NCBI GenBank assembly: GCA_009780695.1 | Contig: WQZN01000004.1 | Span: 62,001 to 126,000, forward strand | Source: Microbacteriaceae bacterium | GTDB taxonomy: Bacteria; Actinomycetota; Actinomycetes; Actinomycetales; Microbacteriaceae | DNA length: 64,000 bases | Direction of reading: 5' to 3' | In this document: positions 26,679 through 36,235 of the stretch, in pieces | Layout of the letters: each line of letters starts with the position of its first letter | Position numbering within the stretch: the first letter of the stretch is position 1 | Notes under the pieces: model-generated | The model's input: only the letters and a program-made list of their open reading frames with translations | Told to the model about the DNA's origin: nothing | Databases searched by the model: none | Translations under genes and position numbers: made by a program

Positions 26679-27593
26679 TCAGTGCACGAACTCCAGCAGG
26701 TCGAGACCGAGGGTGCGCATGCCCTCGACGACGCGCAGCCGCACGGGCAGCGCCGAGTCGTCGAAGTACATCGAGACGGCATACGCCACGCCGCCGCGCG
26801 GCCCGCGCAGCACGCCGACCTCGCTGCGCACGCCGGAGTCGCGACCGGTCTTGTTGACGATGAGGATGCCGTGATCGGCACCGCGGTGGGCGAAGGGGTC
26901 GAGCCCGAAGGCGCTCGCGACGAGCGTCAGGTCGGCGTTCAGCGACAGCCACTGCACGACCCGCTGGCTCACCTCGCGGCTGACGATCTCGCCGCGGGCG
27001 AGAGCCCCGAACAGCCAGGTGAGCTCGGACGCCGAGCCGACGGAGAGCTGCGGCGCGTCATCCGGCCCGCGGTGGTCGCGCACGAGGTCGAGCAGGGCCG
27101 TGCGCGTGAGCCCGAGCTGCTCGGTGCGCACGCTCACGGCCTCGAGGCCGATGCGGCGCAGCAGCACGTTGGTGGCGAGGTTGTCGCTCGTCGCGCCGAT
27201 GAGCGCCGCGAGATCGGCCACGGGCAGGGACGGCACGGCGAGGTGCTGCCACACGCCGGCGGAGCCCACGGCATCCCTCGGCTCGCGATCGAGCAGCGTC
27301 AGCCCGCTCAGCCGACCCTGCTCGAGCTGCGCGGCCACCTCGATGAGCAGCAGCACCTTCCCGATCGACGCGGTCGGCATGACCACGTGGTCGTCGACCG
27401 AGAACAGCACGCGACCGGATGCCAGATCGACGGCGCGCGCCGAGACCTGCACCCCGGCCAGAGCGAGCTCGGCCAGCGCCTCGAAGCCGCGCTCGAAGGT
27501 GTCGGTCGCCTCGGGCCCGCGGTGCCGGCCCTGCTCGGCCGCGGCCTGTCGTGCACGGCGGCCGGACGCCTTCGTTTCGGCGGTGGGGGGCAT
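26679..27593 (-). CDS. Class A beta-lactamase-fold serine hydrolase, no signal peptide
   Basis: 304 residues. TASIGK gives the S-x-x-K pair, ATSDNLATN gives the SDN motif, and VNKTGRDSG gives KTG, so the penicillin-recognising serine-hydrolase core is intact. The omega loop should hold a Glu (E166 of class A enzymes) in an E-x-x-L-N context. I find none between SDN and the following helix; the segment reads TALLDLVRDHRGPDD. The N-terminus is hydrophilic (MPPTAETKASGRRAR) with no export signal. A resistance role is therefore unlikely; a cytoplasmic hydrolase or a degenerate relative fits better. It diverges from glycyl-tRNA synthetase across 156 bases in which I see nothing distinct. Confidence 0.78.
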   Translation of the reverse strand: MPPTAETKASGRRARQAAAEQGRHRGPEATDTFERGFEALAELALAGVQVSARAVDLASGRVLFSVDDHVVMPTASIGKVLLLIEVAAQLEQGRLSGLTLLDREPRDAVGSAGVWQHLAVPSLPVADLAALIGATSDNLATNVLLRRIGLEAVSVRTEQLGLTRTALLDLVRDHRGPDDAPQLSVGSASELTWLFGALARGEIVSREVSQRVVQWLSLNADLTLVASAFGLDPFAHRGADHGILIVNKTGRDSGVRSEVGVLRGPRGGVAYAVSMYFDDSALPVRLRVVEGMRTLGLDLLEFVH

Positions 27594-27749
27594 GGGCGGG
27601 GCTCTCTGATGGAACGGCGGAACGACCGCACCCCCCGACCGGTCGAGATGATCATATGCGCCCCCGGCACCCCAGAACGCGTCACATGGACGGCTCGATA
27701 GAATCGACCGAATCCCCTGCTCTCGCATGCCCCTCCAGGAGACCGCACC

Positions 27750-29138
<1,389 letters not shown>

Positions 29139-29151
29139 CCCGCGCCCGTTC

Positions 29152-29227
29152 GTCGGGCACAAAACCTACTGTGGGGCATATCGATTCGCCCGAATCGATA
29201 TGCCCCACAGTAGGTTTTGTGCCCGAC
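29152..29227. repeat. Near-perfect 76-bp palindrome, family 3, copy 1
   Basis: Two 37-base arms (29152-29188 and 29191-29227) are exact reverse complements around a 2-base loop. The arms carry GTCGGGCACAAAACC and CTACTGTGGGGCATA. It separates the convergent glyQS and acetyltransferase genes. A worn copy lies at 45469. An uninterrupted palindrome this long should form a cruciform or a strong RNA hairpin. Confidence 0.9.
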
Positions 29228-29264
29228 AGCCCGGGCGGCGGAAGCTCAGGCCGAAGCCAGGCTG

Positions 29265-29885
29265 CTACGCGCGCGCCTGCCACTCCGCCTTGGTGATGGC
29301 GTAGATGGCCACGTCGTGCCACTCGCCGTCGACGACCTCGCGCTCCTTCAGCAGCGCCTCCTGGCGCATGCCGTGGATGCCGCAGAGGCGGGCGGACGCC
29401 TCGTTGCGGGCATCCAGCTCGGCATAGACACGGTGCGCGCCCATCTGGTCGAACGCGAGGTCGATGACGGCCTTGGTCGCCTCGGTCGCGAGGCCGCGAC
29501 CGTGGATCGCGGGGTGGAACACCCAGCCGATCTCGAACTGCGCGTTGCGGATGCTCTTGGCGAAGAGGGCCACGTCGCCGATCTCGCCGCCCTGCGAGCC
29601 GTCGGCCTGCTTGAACTCGACGGACCAGGCGAGCCCGTCGCCCTTGTTCTCGATGCGGGACGACTGCACGAGGCGCTTCGAGGCAGCGCCGTTGCTCGAC
29701 TCCTCGTCGTGGTCGCGCACCTCCCAGCGCAGGTACTTGACGACCTTCTTCGCGAGCGCGAAGTCGCTGTGCGCGGCGGTGGCCTCGTCGACGGTGAGGG
29801 GCCTGAGCACGAGACGATCCGTCGTGACGATGCAGGCGTCGAACGGCACGGTGGCCGGGGCGGGCTGGTCGATGGTGTCGGTCAT
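29265..29885 (-). CDS. GNAT-family N-acetyltransferase (RimJ/RimL-like)
   Basis: 206 residues from ATG 29885, which has GGAGGGA upstream. TDRLVLRPLTVDEA is the standard opening of RimJ-type acetyltransferases. EIGWVFHPAIHGRGLATEAT is the acetyl-CoA-binding motif A (with G-R-G-L-A), and VYAELDARNEASARLCGIHG is motif B. The middle has an unusual charged stretch (VRDHDEESSNGAASK). The acceptor is unknown. The family includes ribosomal-protein and antibiotic acetylases. Confidence 0.87.
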   Translation of the reverse strand: MTDTIDQPAPATVPFDACIVTTDRLVLRPLTVDEATAAHSDFALAKKVVKYLRWEVRDHDEESSNGAASKRLVQSSRIENKGDGLAWSVEFKQADGSQGGEIGDVALFAKSIRNAQFEIGWVFHPAIHGRGLATEATKAVIDLAFDQMGAHRVYAELDARNEASARLCGIHGMRQEALLKEREVVDGEWHDVAIYAITKAEWQARA

Positions 29886-29926
29886 GGCGCTCCCTCCGGG
29901 TGGGTCCCTCCCCACCCGCGACCAGC

Positions 29927-31243
29927 CTAGGCGCTTTCCCGGCCGCCCTCTGCCACGTTGCTTCCTGCACCGAAACGATCGTTTGTCTCAACGGATGTCT
30001 CAGCCGCGGAGACCCCGAAGACGGCCGCGACACCGTCGATGAAGGCGTCCGCATCGCCGTCGCGGGCGAGCTCGCGCGCCTTGACGCTCGGCGTGTGCAG
30101 CAGCGCGCCGACGAAGTGGCGCAGGGCGCGCTCGATGTCGGCGGACGCCTCGCGCTTCGCGTTCCGCGCGATCTCGGCCTCGAGCTGGGCGAAGACGTGC
30201 CGGCGCAGCGCGACCACGGCGGGCTCGACCTCGCGCTCGGCCGACTTGGCCGCGAACTCGGCCGCGGCGGTGCCGACGATGGCGTGCGCGTTCTCGGTCG
30301 CCTGCAGCTCTTCGAGCGGGGCGTGCAGAGAGATGGTCTCGAGGTCGAGCAGCTCGACGCGCTCGAGGTCGGCGACGGCGGGCTCGACGTTGCGGGGCAG
30401 GCCGAGGTCGACCACGAGCAGGCGCGAGGCATCCTCTCGCTCGGCCATCGCCTCGCCCACGATCGCGCCCGTCACGACGATCTCGGGCGAGACGGTGCAG
30501 GTGATGACGAGGTCGGCGGCGGCGACCGCGGCGGTCAGACCGTGCGCGGGCACGGATGCGATCTCGTGCTTGAGGGCGAAGGCCTCGGCGCGACCGGTGC
30601 GGCTCCAGACGGCGACGTCGGTCGCGCCGCGGTCGCGGAGGGCGGCGAGGGATGCCGCGGCATACCGCCCGGTGCCGACGAGCACGACGCGCACCTGCGA
30701 CCAGTCGGCGAACCGGCTCGCGGCGAGGTCGAGCGCGAGGCGCACCATGGAGCGCCCCTGGGTCATCAGCCCCGTGTGGTTCTTGACGCCGCGGCTCGTG
30801 CGGCTCGCGCCCTGGAACAGACGCTCGAGGTCGTGCGTGACGGTGCCGCTGCGCCGCGCGCCGATGTAGGCGCGGCGCACCTGGCCGGCGATCTCGCCCT
30901 CGCCGATGACGACCGACTCGAGGCCGCTTGAGACGGAGAAGAGATGGGAGGCGACCGCGTCGCCCGCGATCAGGTCGCTCGAGGCGCCGAGCTCGCCGGC
31001 ATCCACCCCGACGGCCTCGCTGACGAGCGAGATGAAGCCCGCCGCCGCGTTCTCGCGCAGCTCGAGGGCGTCGAGATCGACGTCGAGGTAGGCCTCGAAG
31101 CGGTTGCAGGTCGCGAGCACGACCGAGCCCTTGACCGCGGACTGCGCGCCGATGGCCTCGGTCACTGCCCCGGCCCCGCGCTCGAGGCGCTCGAGCATGT
31201 CGAAACCGGCGTTGCGGTGACTCGACGAGAAGCAGAACAGCAC
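29927..31243 (-). CDS. hemA: Glutamyl-tRNA reductase
   Basis: 438 residues. The nucleophile is Cys46 in [10 protein letters not shown]. The [22 protein letters not shown] segment binds substrate, [10 protein letters not shown] is the NADPH-binding loop, and the C-terminal helical dimer domain follows. It reduces glutamyl-tRNA to glutamate-1-semialdehyde, the first step of C5 haem synthesis; HemL, encoded 11 kb away in the same cluster, takes the next step. The N-terminus [11 protein letters not shown] is slightly altered from the usual (L-x-G-x-N/S-H-x). The GTG at 31243 has TAATCT 6 bases upstream, a leaderless promoter, only 35 bases from the divergent hemE start. Confidence 0.94.
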   Translation of the reverse strand: MLFCFSSSHRNAGFDMLERLERGAGAVTEAIGAQSAVKGSVVLATCNRFEAYLDVDLDALELRENAAAGFISLVSEAVGVDAGELGASSDLIAGDAVASHLFSVSSGLESVVIGEGEIAGQVRRAYIGARRSGTVTHDLERLFQGASRTSRGVKNHTGLMTQGRSMVRLALDLAASRFADWSQVRVVLVGTGRYAAASLAALRDRGATDVAVWSRTGRAEAFALKHEIASVPAHGLTAAVAAADLVITCTVSPEIVVTGAIVGEAMAEREDASRLLVVDLGLPRNVEPAVADLERVELLDLETISLHAPLEELQATENAHAIVGTAAAEFAAKSAEREVEPAVVALRRHVFAQLEAEIARNAKREASADIERALRHFVGALLHTPSVKARELARDGDADAFIDGVAAVFGVSAAETSVETNDRFGAGSNVAEGGRESA

Positions 31244-31278
31244 TCAGAAAGATTACTTGCAGTGGCTGAAAGAATGTG

Positions 31279-32364
31279 ATGGTGACCGATGCGACCGCGG
31301 TGCCCCCGCTCATCTCCGCCTACCGCGGCATCCGCCCCGAATCCACGCCCGTCTGGTTCATGCGCCAGGCCGGCCGCTCGCTGCCCGAATACCGCGAGCT
31401 GCGCGCCGCGCACTCCGACCTCGGCATGCTCGACACGTGCCTCGACGCCGAGCTCGCGTCCGAGATCACGCTGCAGCCCGTGCGCCGGCACGACGTCGAC
31501 GCGGCCATCTTCTACAGCGACATCGTCATTCCGCCGAAGCTCGCGGGCGTCGACGTCGAGATCGTCGGCGGCCGCGGCCCCGTCTTCGCCACGCCCGTGC
31601 GCACGGCGGCGGATGTCGCGGCGCTGCCGACCCTGACCCTTGAGCAGCTCGCCCCGATCACGGCCGCCGTCACGCGCACGGCCCGCGGCCTCGCGGCGAT
31701 CGGCGACGGCACGAAGCCCCTCATCGGCTTCGCGGGCGCGCCCTTCACCCTCGCGGCCTACCTCGTCGAGGGCGGCCCCTCGAAGGAGCACCTCGCGGCC
31801 CGCACCCTGATGCACGCCGACCCCGACGCGTGGCGCGCGCTCATGGACTGGGCGGCGGATGTCTCGGGCCTGTTCCTGCGCGCGCAGGTGCTCGCGGGCG
31901 CCTCGGCGGCCCAGCTCTTCGACTCGTGGGCCGGCTCGCTCTCGCTCTCCGACTACGTCACGCACGTCGCGCCGGCCTCGGCGCGGGCGCTCGCGCACAT
32001 CAGCGACCTCGGGGTGCCGAAGGTGCACTTCGGCGTCGGCACCGGCGAGCTGCTGCCCGCCATGCGCGACATCGGCGCCGACGTCGTGGGCGTCGACTGG
32101 CGCATCCCGCTCGACGAGGGCGTCCGGCGCCTCGGCGGCAACGTCCCCGTGCAGGGCAACATCGACCCGGCGCTGCTGGCGGCGCCCTGGCCGGTGCTCG
32201 AGGCGCATGTGCGCGACGTGCTGCGTCGCGGGGAATCCGCACCCGCCCACGTGCTCAACCTCGGGCACGGCGTGCCGCCCGAGACCGACCCGACCACGCT
32301 CACCCGCATCGTCGAGCTCGTGCGCGCCGTCGACGCCGAGCGGCGGAGCGGCGGCGCCCGGTGA
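31279..32364 (+). CDS. hemE: Uroporphyrinogen III decarboxylase
   Basis: 361 residues from ATG 31279; GTG codons at 31276 and 31282 are alternatives in the same frame. PVWFMRQAGRSLPEYRELR is the N-terminal HemE signature with the substrate-binding arginines. Further landmarks are IFYSDIVIPPKLAG, GFAGAPFTLAAYLVEGG and VQGNIDPALL. It turns uroporphyrinogen III into coproporphyrinogen III. It diverges from hemA and overlaps the next gene by 4 bases (GTGA), so hemE and hemY are coupled. Confidence 0.96.
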   Translation: MVTDATAVPPLISAYRGIRPESTPVWFMRQAGRSLPEYRELRAAHSDLGMLDTCLDAELASEITLQPVRRHDVDAAIFYSDIVIPPKLAGVDVEIVGGRGPVFATPVRTAADVAALPTLTLEQLAPITAAVTRTARGLAAIGDGTKPLIGFAGAPFTLAAYLVEGGPSKEHLAARTLMHADPDAWRALMDWAADVSGLFLRAQVLAGASAAQLFDSWAGSLSLSDYVTHVAPASARALAHISDLGVPKVHFGVGTGELLPAMRDIGADVVGVDWRIPLDEGVRRLGGNVPVQGNIDPALLAAPWPVLEAHVRDVLRRGESAPAHVLNLGHGVPPETDPTTLTRIVELVRAVDAERRSGGAR

Positions 32365-33980
32365 CCGACGCGTCCGGCCCCGAGGACGGGCTCGCCCACC
32401 TCATCAACGACGACCCGACGCGCGTCGTCGTCATCGGCGGCGGCATGGGCGGCCTCGTCGCGGCCCGCGACCTCGCGCGCCCCGGCTTCGAGGTCACGCT
32501 GCTCGAGGCATCCGACCGCTTCGGCGGCTCGGTGCAGCGTCAGGACCTGACGCTCGCCGACGGCGCGCAGGTGACGGTGGACGCCGGCGCAGAGAGCTTC
32601 GCGACCCGCGGCGGCCACGTGGCCGCCTACCTCGAAGAGCTGCACCTCACCGATCAGGTCGTGCAGCCGAACCCGGCCGGCGCGTGGCTGCAGCTGCCCG
32701 ACAAGGCCGTGCCGATGCCGAAGGGCGGGCTGCTCGGCATCCCGTCGTCGCCGCTCTCGACCGACGTGATCGCGGCCATCGGCTGGGGCGGGGCGCTGCG
32801 TGCGTACCTCGACCGCCTGCTGCCGCCGCTGAAGATCGGGGACGAGCGCAATCTCGGCCGCCTGGTCTCGCGCCGCATGGGCCGGGCCGTGCTCGAGAAC
32901 CTCGTCGCGCCGGTGACGACCGGCGTCTATTCGGCCTCGCCCGACCAGCTCGACGTCGCGATCGCGGCGCCCGGCCTCAGTCGCGCGCTCACGCGCATGG
33001 GCTCGCTCTCGGGCGCTGTCGACGAGCTGCGCGCCGGCGGGCCCTCGAAGGCGGGTTCGGCGGTCGGCGGAATCACGGGCGGCATGTGGCGGCTGCCCGA
33101 GGCGATCGCGGCGGATGCCACCCGCCGCGGCGCCGTGCTGCAGACGGGTGCACGCGTCACCGCGATCACGCCCGTTGCCGAGCAGGAATCCGGGCAGCCG
33201 GGTTCCGCCGAGCACGGCTCCGCCGAGCAGGAGGCGGCCGAGCCCGCCCTCACCGATCCGGAGGCGCCGGCCGAGCGCAGCCCCGCGCGCTTCCTCGTCC
33301 ACGTCGCCGGGCGGAGCGAGCCGATCGAGGCCGACGCCGTGCTCATCGACACCCCCTCGGCGCAGGCGCTGCCGCTGCTGGCATCCCTCTCGCCCGAGTT
33401 CGACGCCCTCGCGAAGGCGCCGTGGCCCGACGCGACGAGCGTCGAGCTCGTGACGCTCGTGCTCGATGCGCCCGCGCTCGACGCGGCCCCGCGCGGCACG
33501 GGCATGCTCGTCTCCGAGCGCGTCGACCCCGGGTTCTGCACGGCCAAGGCGCTCACGCACTCGAGCGCGAAGTGGCCGTGGCTCGCCGCACAGCTCGCGC
33601 CGGGCCGCCATGTGGTGCGGCTGTCGTACGGTCGTGCCGGCCGCGAGAGCGGTGCGGGGGATCAGCCGGATGCCGCGCTCCGGGCCCGCGCGCTGCAGGA
33701 CGCCGCCGCACTCCTGAATATTCCTCTTTCGGAATCCCAGCTGGTCGGATTCGGTCGCGTGAGGTGGTCGAACGCCCAGCCGCTGGCCGCCGTCGGGCAG
33801 CAGCAGCGTCTCGCCGCGCTCGCCGCCGCGGTCGGGCAGGTGCCCGGTCTGGAGGCCACCGGAGGCTGGATCGCGGGCACCGGCCTCGCGTCCGTCGTTC
33901 CCCACGCGAGGGAGGCGGCGGCGCGCCTGCGTGGGCTAAGGTGGCGAAAGCTGACGGAAACCGAGTCGCGAACCGATTGA
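32361..33980 (+). CDS. hemY: Coproporphyrinogen III oxidase, HemY/CgoX type
   Basis: 539 residues from GTG at 32361. VVVIGGGMGGLVAARDLA is the FAD-binding loop and LLEASDRFGGSV completes it. VDAGAESFATRG, LVAPVTTGVYSASPDQL and the C-terminal GGWIAGTGLASVV are family marks. With HemQ in the same cluster, it most likely makes coproporphyrin III in the coproporphyrin-dependent route. Residues 274-310 form a Gly/Ser/Glu/Ala-rich insert that contains a 15-base tandem duplication (33201-33230). It should be a surface loop. Haem pathway neighbours support the call. Confidence 0.92.
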   Translation: MTDASGPEDGLAHLINDDPTRVVVIGGGMGGLVAARDLARPGFEVTLLEASDRFGGSVQRQDLTLADGAQVTVDAGAESFATRGGHVAAYLEELHLTDQVVQPNPAGAWLQLPDKAVPMPKGGLLGIPSSPLSTDVIAAIGWGGALRAYLDRLLPPLKIGDERNLGRLVSRRMGRAVLENLVAPVTTGVYSASPDQLDVAIAAPGLSRALTRMGSLSGAVDELRAGGPSKAGSAVGGITGGMWRLPEAIAADATRRGAVLQTGARVTAITPVAEQESGQPGSAEHGSAEQEAAEPALTDPEAPAERSPARFLVHVAGRSEPIEADAVLIDTPSAQALPLLASLSPEFDALAKAPWPDATSVELVTLVLDAPALDAAPRGTGMLVSERVDPGFCTAKALTHSSAKWPWLAAQLAPGRHVVRLSYGRAGRESGAGDQPDAALRARALQDAAALLNIPLSESQLVGFGRVRWSNAQPLAAVGQQQRLAALAAAVGQVPGLEATGGWIAGTGLASVVPHAREAAARLRGLRWRKLTETESRTD

Positions 33981-34029
33981 CGCGAGGCCATCCAGACGGC
34001 CTCACATCACCGAGATCACGGGGGTGACG

Positions 34030-34431
34030 ATGAAGGGCAAGCTGCTTTTCGCCGCAGGACTGGCCGCAGGTTACGTGCTCGGAGCGCGTGCCGGCCGGAA
34101 GCGTTACGACCAGATCGCGGGGGCCGCCAACAAGGTGTGGCAGAGCCCCGGCATCCAGAAGCAGGTCCACGCCGCTCAGGACTTCGCGGCCGCCCGCGTG
34201 GGAGATATTCCCGGAGCGGTATTCGACGGGGCGCGCAAGCTCGCGACCGGCGCGATCAACACCGCGCAGGCCAAGGCGAACGAGCGGGCGCAGGCGGCCA
34301 GGGCCGCATCGCAGGCCTCCGCCGCCCAAGCGGCCCAGGCCGCGGCAGCCCGCGCGGCTCGCGCCGAGGAGGCGGCCGAGGCCGAATCGGAGTCCGAGCC
34401 GCTCACCGCCGACCCCGACGTGCAGAATTAG
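34030..34431 (+). CDS. YtxH-like small membrane protein
   Basis: 133 residues from ATG 34030 (GTG at 34024 is possible). One N-terminal membrane helix (LLFAAGLAAGYVLGARAGRKRYDQI) carries the GARAGRxRY mark of YtxH/actinobacterial small membrane proteins. A coiled, Ala/Arg/Glu-rich C-terminal half follows. No enzyme function is expected. It is the first of three small envelope genes in a row, all inside the haem cluster. Similar trios occur in related actinobacteria, as far as I recall, with no assigned role. Confidence 0.7.
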   Translation: MKGKLLFAAGLAAGYVLGARAGRKRYDQIAGAANKVWQSPGIQKQVHAAQDFAAARVGDIPGAVFDGARKLATGAINTAQAKANERAQAARAASQASAAQAAQAAAARAARAEEAAEAESESEPLTADPDVQN

Positions 34432-34434
34432 CCC

Positions 34435-34833
34435 ATGGCACAGGGGGCGCGTTCTCTTGCGGAGCTCGTGAGCGAGCTGCCGCAGCTGTTCATCGGGCTG
34501 CTCAAGGCCGAGGTGAACCAGCTCAAGGCCGAGCTGATCGCCAAGGCCAAGATGGCGGGCATCGGCGCGGGTCTCTTCGCCGGCGCCGCGGTGCTCGCCC
34601 TGCTGCTCGTGCCCGTGCTGGTCGCGGCGGCGATCCTGGCGTTCTGCCTGATCCTGCCGCCGTGGGCCGCCGCACTCGTGGTGGCGGGCATCCTGCTCGT
34701 GCTCATCATCGTGCTGGTGCTGCTCGGCATCGTCTTCTTCAAGAAGATCGGCTCGGCTGCGCCCGAGCGCACGATCACCAGCATCAAGAGCGATGTGGAC
34801 GCCGTGAAGGGTGTTGGCGACTATGACTTCTGA
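34435..34833 (+). CDS. Phage-holin-like membrane protein (actinobacterial holin superfamily III type)
   Basis: 132 residues with an amphipathic N-terminus (LAELVSELPQLFIGLLKAEVNQLKAEL) and two strongly hydrophobic helices (about 45-70 and 75-100). This matches the PF07332-type group named after phage holins. In a chromosomal setting like this it is an ordinary envelope protein and no phage genes surround it. It starts 3 bases after the YtxH-like stop and overlaps the DUF3618 gene, so the three form one unit. Confidence 0.75.
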   Translation: MAQGARSLAELVSELPQLFIGLLKAEVNQLKAELIAKAKMAGIGAGLFAGAAVLALLLVPVLVAAAILAFCLILPPWAAALVVAGILLVLIIVLVLLGIVFFKKIGSAAPERTITSIKSDVDAVKGVGDYDF

Positions 34834-35071
34834 ATCCGGTGCAGCACAGTTCAGCGCACAGGGCCTGCCGCAGGAGACCGAGGTCGAGCGCGCCCGCGCC
34901 GAGCTCGTCGCCGCTCTGACCGAGCTCGAGGACAAGGTCAACGTCCCGAAGAGGATCCGGCGCCTGCGCGAGGAGGAGCCGGGGAAGCTCTACGCGGCGG
35001 TGTCCGCGGTCGGCGCCGTGGCGGCCGGCATCCTCGCCCTCGGCATCGTGGCGATCGCGCGCCGGAGGTAG
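34823..35071 (+). CDS. DUF3618-family small protein
   Basis: 82 residues from ATG 34823, overlapping the previous stop by 11 bases. ERARAELVAALTELEDKVNVPKRIRR is the DUF3618 motif, followed by one C-terminal membrane helix and a terminal RRR. Function unknown; in other actinobacteria the family sits beside holin-like and YtxH-like genes, the same set as here. Confidence 0.85.
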   Translation: MTSESGAAQFSAQGLPQETEVERARAELVAALTELEDKVNVPKRIRRLREEEPGKLYAAVSAVGAVAAGILALGIVAIARRR

Positions 35072-35084
35072 CGCGGCCCGGAGG

Positions 35085-35348
35085 CTAGGCAGCGCGCTGG
35101 GCGCGGCGCTTCCACGAGATGATCAGCGCCTCGAGCTGGGCGTTCGAGAACGTCGCCGGGTGGTGGGCGAGGGCATCAGCGAACTCGGCCCGCTCGGTGG
35201 TCGAGAGCCCGCTGCTCCAGGGGAAGGCGAGCAGCATCTGCTCGGGCCCAGTGAGGTGCTCGACGAACTCGATCTTCTTCCGGCGGCGGGGACGGCGGAC
35301 AGGCTTCGGCGCTCCGCCAATGTTCTGTGGGGTGCGTTCGGTGCTCAT
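35085..35348 (-). CDS. Conserved-looking small basic protein, unknown
   Basis: 87 residues from ATG 35348. The first 25 residues are very basic and proline-rich (KPVRRPRRRKKIEF). The rest is a compact helical segment (GLSTTERAEFADALAHHPATFSNAQLEALIISWKRRAQ). I do not recognise it. It lies on the opposite strand between DUF3618 and hemQ, ending 14 bases from the former. Codon use is like its neighbours, which supports a real gene. Nucleic-acid binding is possible from charge alone. Confidence 0.6.
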   Translation of the reverse strand: MSTERTPQNIGGAPKPVRRPRRRKKIEFVEHLTGPEQMLLAFPWSSGLSTTERAEFADALAHHPATFSNAQLEALIISWKRRAQRAA

Positions 35349-35494
35349 AACGACGTGGATAACGCGCGCTCCGTCGCGTTTATTCGACGGATGCCCCGCG
35401 TTCGCTGAGCGCGCACACAGAGTTACCCGAATGTGATGCCCGAGGAGTGCTCGCGATTTTTGCGCAGGGCACTTCCGGGGCGAGACTGGACGGC

Positions 35495-36235
35495 ATGACG
35501 AACTCGGCAGCTTCGGGGGCGGCATCCGCTCCGACCGTTCTCTCCTCGGACACCGAAGCTCCTCAGCCCGACGGGTACGCGCTCTGGGTAGTGCTGCGTC
35601 GCAACCCCGCCGCCCCGGTCGAGGCATCCGTCGACACCGCTGAGAAGGTCGCCGAGATCGACGCGGTCGTCGCCCGCGCGGCCGAGCGCGGCGTCACCGC
35701 CCGCGGCTTCTACGACGTGTCGGGCCTCAAGGCCGACGCCGACCTCATGTTCTGGATCTGGGGCACGACGCCCGAAGACCTGCAGGCCGTCGCGCGCGAG
35801 CTGCGCCGCACCGCCCTGCTCACGAACCTGCTCCCGACGTGGAACGCCATGGGCGTGCACCGCGCCGCGGAGTTCAACAAGGCCCACATTCCGGGGTTCC
35901 TCCGCGGCAAGGACGCCAAGCAGTGGATCACGGTCTACCCCTTCAACCGCAGCTACGACTGGTACCTGCTGCCCGACGAGGACCGGCGACGCATGCTCGC
36001 CGATCACGGCCGCAAGGGCGCGGCCTTCTCGGGTGTGCTGGCCAACACGATCGCCGCGTTCGCGCTCGGCGACTACGAGTGGCTGCTGCCGATGGAGGCC
36101 GACGAGCTGTCGGACCTCGTCGACATGATGCGTGAGCTGCGCTACACCGAGGCGCGCCTGCACGTTCGTGAAGAGGTGCCGTTCTTCACCGGCCGTCGCA
36201 TCGCCACGCAGGAGATCCCGGAGGTTGTTTCTTGA
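35495..36235 (+). CDS. hemQ: Coproheme decarboxylase HemQ (ChdC)
   Basis: 246 residues from ATG 35495; an earlier in-frame ATG at 35447 would add an unlikely tail. It belongs to the chlorite-dismutase-fold family. FYDVSGLKADADLMFWIWG and the WITVYPFNRSYDWYLLPDEDRRRMLADHGRKG segment carry the catalytic tyrosine and the haem-ligand histidine of actinobacterial HemQ. It removes two carboxyl groups from coproheme III to give haem b. It overlaps hemH by 4 bases, so the last two enzymes of the route are made together. Confidence 0.95.
   Translation: MTNSAASGAASAPTVLSSDTEAPQPDGYALWVVLRRNPAAPVEASVDTAEKVAEIDAVVARAAERGVTARGFYDVSGLKADADLMFWIWGTTPEDLQAVARELRRTALLTNLLPTWNAMGVHRAAEFNKAHIPGFLRGKDAKQWITVYPFNRSYDWYLLPDEDRRRMLADHGRKGAAFSGVLANTIAAFALGDYEWLLPMEADELSDLVDMMRELRYTEARLHVREEVPFFTGRRIATQEIPEVVS

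Noticed and set aside
26679-27593. Beta-lactam resistance gene
   Set aside because: No signal peptide and no omega-loop Glu, so the usual hydrolysis outside the membrane is not supported.
29971-29990. AAACGATCGTTT palindrome as a further LacI operator
   Set aside because: It lies inside the 3' coding end of hemA, far from any start, and its centre differs from the shared core.
34435-34833. Prophage remnant because of a holin-like gene
   Set aside because: No lysin, capsid, integrase or att-like sequence nearby. The holin-like family is a normal chromosomal envelope protein in actinobacteria.
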